This document shows, piece by piece, positions 46,541 through 50,020 of a DNA stretch of 50,020 nucleotides. The DNA comes from Pseudomonas sp. 21 (lineage in GTDB: Bacteria; Pseudomonadota; Gammaproteobacteria; Pseudomonadales; Pseudomonadaceae): NCBI RefSeq assembly GCF_000955805.1, contig NZ_JYOA01000001.1, forward strand, positions 134,678 through 184,697, read 5' to 3'. Made by a program: the position numbers and the translations under genes. The notes below the pieces were generated by a model, which was not told the DNA's origin, made no database searches, and saw only the letters and a list, made by a program, of their open reading frames with translations. The first letter of the stretch is position 1, and every line of letters starts with the position of its first letter.

Positions 46541-48382
46541 TCAGAACGCGAAGCAGGAACAGCCGAACGCGCCCCAGAACCCGGCGAAGTCGCTCACCGG
46601 CACGTCCTTGGTGCGCGCACGTTCATGGCTGTGGCCATGCACGCCGCAGGAACCGACGCACTGGTGCACGGCCTGCTGCAACGGTGCCTGCGGGCGCCAG
46701 TGTCCGGGAACCATCGCCACCGGGGACCACTCCGGCACCACCGGGATGCTCGGCGGGGCCAGCTTGTCGAACTCGCGGTCGCCGTGGACGATCTTGCCGC
46801 CGACGACCGTGAGCACGGACTCGATGGTCTTGATCGCTTCCTCCTCGACGCTGAAGAAGTCCTCCGACAGCACCGCCAGGTCCGCCAGCTGGCCGGCCTT
46901 GAGCATGCCCTTCTTGCCCTGCTCGCTGGAGAACCAGGCGCTGCCGTGGGTGAACAGTTGGATCGCCACTTCGCGCGACAGCCCTTCCGGGTACAGGCTC
47001 AGGCCGCCCACGGTCTTGCCGCTGACCATCCAGTACAGCGAGGTCCAGGGGTTGTAGCTGGAGACACGGGTGGCGTCGGTGCCCGCGCCGACGGGAACGC
47101 CTTCGGCCAGCATGCGCTTGATCGGCGGCGTGGCCTCGGCGGCCTGCTTGCCGTAGCGGTCGACGAAGTACTCGCCCTGGAAGGCCATGCGGTCCTGGAT
47201 GGCGATGCCGCCGCCCAGCGCCCTCACCCGCTCGATGTTCTTCGGCGTGATGGTCTCGGCATGGTCGAAGAACCACGGCAGGCCATTGAACGGGATGTCG
47301 CGGTCGACCTTCTCGAACACGTCGAGCATGCGCGAGATGGACTCGTCATAGGTGGCATGCAGGCGGAACGGCCAGCGCTGCTCCACCAGGTGGCGCACCA
47401 CCGGTTCCAGCTCGGCCTCCATGCTGCCGGGCAGGTCCGGACGTGGTTCGAGGAAGTCCTCGAAGTCCGCCGCCGAGAACACCAGCATCTCGCCCGCGCC
47501 ATTGTGGCGCAGGAAGTCGGTACCCTGGCCGTAGGTCACGCTGGAGGTCCAGTTCCTGAAGTCCGCCAGCTCTTCCTTGGGCTTCTGGGTGAACAGGTTG
47601 TAGGCGATACGCACGGTGAGCTGGTCGGCGTCGGCCAGTTGCTGGATCACCTGGTAGTCGTCCGGGTAGTTCTGGAAGCCGCCGCCGGCGTCGATCACGC
47701 TGGTCAGGCCCAGGCGGTTCAGCTCGCGCATGAACTGGCGGGTCGAGTTGACCTGGTACTCCAGCGGCAGCTTTGGCCCCTTGGCCAGGGTCGCATAGAG
47801 GATCATCGCGTTGGGGCGGGCGATCAGCATGCCGGTGGGCTCGCCGTTGCTGTCGCGAACGATCTCGCCGCCGGGCGGGTTCGGCGTGTCTTTCGTGTAG
47901 CCGACGACACGCAGCGCCGCGCGGTTCAGCAACGCGCGGTCATATAGATGCAGGACGAACACCGGGGTGTCCGGCGCCGCCTTGTTCAGCTCCTCGATGG
48001 TCGGCAGGCGGCGTTCGGCGAACTGGAATTCGTTCCAGCCACCGACCACGCGCACCCACTGCGGTGACGGCGTGCGCTGGGCCTGCAGGCGCAGCATCTC
48101 CAGCGCATCGGAAAGCGACGGCACGCCCTCCCAGCGCAGCTCCAGGTTGTAGTTCAGGCCGCCACGGATCAGGTGCAGGTGCGAGTCGTTGAGGCCGGGG
48201 ATGACGGTGCGGCGGTTGAGGTCGACCAGTTTCGTCGAGGCGTCGCGGTAGGCCATCGCCTGGGCGTCGGTGCCCACCACGAGAAACTTGCCGTCGGCAA
48301 TGGCCACCGCGGTGGCGTGCGGCCGCTCCGGGTCGACGGTGTGCAGCTTGCCGTTGAACAGGATCAGGTCTGCGTTGCTCAT
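46541..48382 (-). CDS. YtcJ-like metal-dependent amidohydrolase
   Basis: A 613-residue amidohydrolase-superfamily protein. The N-terminal metal-binding HxH is in IPGLNDSHLHLIRGG; other recognisable segments are VWR-like GGWNEFQF, LHLYDRALLNRAALR, FRLHATYDESISRMLDVFE (metal His), WFFDHAETITP and PVGAGTDATRVSSYNPW (catalytic Asp). The C-terminal 45 residues are unusual for the family: rich in Cys and His (HQCVGSCGVHGHSHERA and FGCSCFAF). The substrate is unknown. GAGGG precedes ATG 48382, 11 bp after the esterase stop, so it is last in a three-gene operon. A longer frame continuing into the esterase gene is an artefact. Confidence 0.87.
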   Translation of the reverse strand: MSNADLILFNGKLHTVDPERPHATAVAIADGKFLVVGTDAQAMAYRDASTKLVDLNRRTVIPGLNDSHLHLIRGGLNYNLELRWEGVPSLSDALEMLRLQAQRTPSPQWVRVVGGWNEFQFAERRLPTIEELNKAAPDTPVFVLHLYDRALLNRAALRVVGYTKDTPNPPGGEIVRDSNGEPTGMLIARPNAMILYATLAKGPKLPLEYQVNSTRQFMRELNRLGLTSVIDAGGGFQNYPDDYQVIQQLADADQLTVRIAYNLFTQKPKEELADFRNWTSSVTYGQGTDFLRHNGAGEMLVFSAADFEDFLEPRPDLPGSMEAELEPVVRHLVEQRWPFRLHATYDESISRMLDVFEKVDRDIPFNGLPWFFDHAETITPKNIERVRALGGGIAIQDRMAFQGEYFVDRYGKQAAEATPPIKRMLAEGVPVGAGTDATRVSSYNPWTSLYWMVSGKTVGGLSLYPEGLSREVAIQLFTHGSAWFSSEQGKKGMLKAGQLADLAVLSEDFFSVEEEAIKTIESVLTVVGGKIVHGDREFDKLAPPSIPVVPEWSPVAMVPGHWRPQAPLQQAVHQCVGSCGVHGHSHERARTKDVPVSDFAGFWGAFGCSCFAF

Positions 48383-48393
48383 GCTCGGGTCCC

Positions 48394-49212
48394 TCAGCGT
48401 TGCAGGAAGGCCAGCAGGTCTTCGTTGAGTTGCTGCGCGTGGGTGACGGCGAAGCCATGGGGCGCGCCGGCGTAGACCTTCAGTTCGGCGCCCGGGATCT
48501 GCTCGGCAGCCAGCTTGCCGGTGGTTTCGAACGGCACGATCTGGTCGTCGTCGCCGTGGATCACCAGGGTCGGCACGTCGACCTTGGCCAGGTCCGCGCG
48601 GAAGTCCGTCTCGGAGAAGGCGGTGACGCAGTCCACGGTGCCCTTGAGCGAGGCCAGCAGGGCAATGTTCAGGGTCTGGGTCAGCACGCCCTCGGAGACC
48701 TTCTGGCCACGGTTGGTGCCATAGAACGGCGCGGCGAAATCGGCGATGAACTGCGCGCGATCCTGCAGCAGGCCGGCCTTGATGCCGTCGAACACGCCCT
48801 TCTCCACCCCCTGGGGGAAATCGGCGGACTGGCCGAAGATCGGCGTGACCGCGCCCAGCAGCACCAGGCCGGCGACACGCGAGGTGCCATGACGGCCGAT
48901 GTAGCGGCTGACGTCGCCGCCGCCCATGGAGAAGCCCACCAGCGTCACCTCGCGCAGGTCCAGGTGCTCGATCAGGCCGGCGATGTCGTCGGCGAAGGTG
49001 TCGTAGTCGTAGCCGCTCCACGGCTGGCTGGAACGACCGAAACCGCGGCGGTCGAAGGCGATGGTGCGGTAGCCGCGGCTGCTCAGGTACTGCATCTGGT
49101 ATTCCCACATGTCGCCGTCCAGCGGCCAGCCGTGGCTGAACAGCACGGGTTTGCCGCTGCCCCAGTCCTTGTAATAGATCTCGGTGCCGTCACGGGTAAC
49201 GAAAGTGCTCAT
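48394..49212 (-). CDS. Alpha/beta hydrolase, arylesterase / non-heme chloroperoxidase type
   Basis: A 272-residue alpha/beta hydrolase. The catalytic Ser is in LVGFSMGGGDVSRYIGRHG, the Asp in VIHGDDDQIVPFE and the His in GAPHGFAVTH; the oxyanion region is FSHGWPLDGDMWEYQM. These match the cofactor-free haloperoxidase / P. fluorescens arylesterase subgroup, which hydrolyses aryl esters and has perhydrolase activity. AGAGGAG precedes ATG 49212. It lies between an ABM-domain gene (83 bp upstream) and the amidohydrolase gene (11 bp downstream) on one strand. Confidence 0.93.
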   Translation of the reverse strand: MSTFVTRDGTEIYYKDWGSGKPVLFSHGWPLDGDMWEYQMQYLSSRGYRTIAFDRRGFGRSSQPWSGYDYDTFADDIAGLIEHLDLREVTLVGFSMGGGDVSRYIGRHGTSRVAGLVLLGAVTPIFGQSADFPQGVEKGVFDGIKAGLLQDRAQFIADFAAPFYGTNRGQKVSEGVLTQTLNIALLASLKGTVDCVTAFSETDFRADLAKVDVPTLVIHGDDDQIVPFETTGKLAAEQIPGAELKVYAGAPHGFAVTHAQQLNEDLLAFLQR

Positions 49213-49295
49213 GGAAACTCCTCTGCCTGCCATGCAGGACAATGTGGGGACGGGCACCACGCGGGCGCCGCGGGAGGGAAAAGTCAGGGGAAAGC

Positions 49296-49865
49296 TCAGT
49301 CGGCGTTGAGCCAGCCGGCGCAACGCCGGGTCACCCAGGGCATGATCAGGTAGACCACCGGGAGGACGATGCACAGGGTCACCAGCAGGTTGCTCGGCAC
49401 CACGCCGGCCAATACCGGAAAGCGCTCGAACGCAGGGCCCCAGAGCGGCGGGATGACCATGGTCAGCGGGCTGATCACCAGGTAGGTGAGCAGCGCCTGC
49501 TTCCATTTCGGCGGCTGGCGCACGTTGCCGTGTTCGGGGGTGAACCAGAATTCGGCGTCGTTGTGGATCAGCGGGTGGTCACCCTCTTCCAGCAGTGGCA
49601 GGACCTCGGCGACCAGCTCGGCGCGCTCGCGGGAGTCGATCCAGGCCTGCAACTGCGTGGCGGCGGCGAAGCGCACCACGGTGGTGTACATCGCGCCCTC
49701 GCCGTCCGGGCGGATCACGTTCACCCCCAGGTGCCCCGGCTGCCGACGCGCGGCCGAAACCGTGCGACGCAGCCAGGCCTCGTAGCTGGGCAGGGCTTCG
49801 CAACGCACCTTGTGGTGGACCACCAGCGTCACCACGCTGTTCAGATCGATGGTTTCGGCGCTCAT
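49296..49865 (-). CDS. Antibiotic-biosynthesis-monooxygenase-domain membrane protein
   Basis: A 189-residue protein. Residues about 10-110 form an ABM-type ferredoxin-like fold (VVTLVVHHKVRCEALPSYEAWL, YTTVVRFAAATQLQAWIDS), and the C-terminal part has two membrane helices (LLTYLVISPLTMVIPPLW and LLVTLCIVLPVVYLIMPW). This ABM-plus-two-helix form is widespread and uncharacterised. The ribosome-binding site is weak (CGGAAC). It is the first gene of the operon continuing into the esterase and amidohydrolase genes. Confidence 0.85.
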   Translation of the reverse strand: MSAETIDLNSVVTLVVHHKVRCEALPSYEAWLRRTVSAARRQPGHLGVNVIRPDGEGAMYTTVVRFAAATQLQAWIDSRERAELVAEVLPLLEEGDHPLIHNDAEFWFTPEHGNVRQPPKWKQALLTYLVISPLTMVIPPLWGPAFERFPVLAGVVPSNLLVTLCIVLPVVYLIMPWVTRRCAGWLNAD

Positions 49866-50002
49866 GGGTGTTCCGGGCTCGGGGTTGAGGTCCGGTCACT
49901 ATGGCGGCGGCAACGGTCGCCCTATTGGACGCATGTGCTGGATCAGCGTGCATACCCACGTTGTGCCGGGACTCCCTGCACTTCCTTGGCACCGACGTTA
50001 CC

Positions 50003-50020
50003 TGTAGGAGCGCGCCATGC
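50003..50020 (+). repeat. Partial REP at the right edge
   Basis: GTAGGAGCGCGCCATGC is the outer arm of a GGGCCATGCCC-type REP, cut by the window end. The rest of 49866-50020 is the upstream region of the ABM gene; nothing else is supported there. Confidence 0.7.

Overview
The window reads as chromosomal DNA of a Pseudomonas, most likely from the P. aeruginosa / P. nitroreducens / P. citronellolis side of the genus. Support: high GC with C/G-ending codons throughout, the bkdR-bkdA1A2B-lpdV locus, a quinate/shikimate catabolic cluster laid out like PA0241-PA0245 of P. aeruginosa, DUF2790 and DUF2501 small proteins, and many REP palindromes between genes. I saw no rRNA, tRNA, insertion sequence, phage gene or CRISPR array. 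All function calls come from reading translated sequence; no database search was run.

Layout. 0.2-5.2 kb: an alginate-export-type porin, a chemoreceptor, a small secreted DUF2790 protein and a GlxA-type AraC regulator. 5.4-11.2 kb: branched-chain keto acid dehydrogenase operon (bkdA1, bkdA2, bkdB, lpdV) with divergent Lrp-type bkdR and a 33-codon leader ORF. 11.4-17.6 kb: quinate/shikimate to protocatechuate cluster: aroQ, a quinate/shikimate dehydrogenase, a TetR regulator, quiC and an MFS transporter with its own 36-codon leader ORF. 17.6-22.3 kb: cupin, DyP peroxidase, DedA protein, SSS symporter, GFA protein. 22.4-31.1 kb: MFS exporter, aldo/keto reductase, quinone-oxidoreductase-like protein, an unusual SDR, LysR regulator, and an FUSC/DUF1656/HlyD efflux operon. 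31.1-37.6 kb: Ais-like phosphatase, MscS channel fused to a cyclic-nucleotide-binding fold, SH3 protein, 2OG oxygenase, methyltransferase, two GNATs, DUF2501, aquaporin Z. 37.6-42.7 kb: a 1024-residue autotransporter divergent from a REC-LuxR-PAS-degenerate histidine kinase fusion. 42.8-50.0 kb: GlpQ, KatG and a three-gene operon (antibiotic-biosynthesis-monooxygenase-like protein, arylesterase, YtcJ-like amidohydrolase).

Most interesting signals. (1) The autotransporter/regulator pair: the regulator has lost the phospho-accepting His and the ATP-site motifs of its kinase half, and an 11+2+11 bp inverted repeat sits in the shared promoter region. (2) One operator-like palindrome, close to ACTAACTGGTTAGT, occurs in front of aroQ, in front of quiC/MFS, and again beside the SSS symporter about 4 kb away, suggesting that symporter belongs to the quinate/shikimate regulon. 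(3) Two short leader ORFs precede catabolic or transport genes. (4) REP elements of three core sequence types occupy most intergenic gaps and provide the stop codon of two genes.
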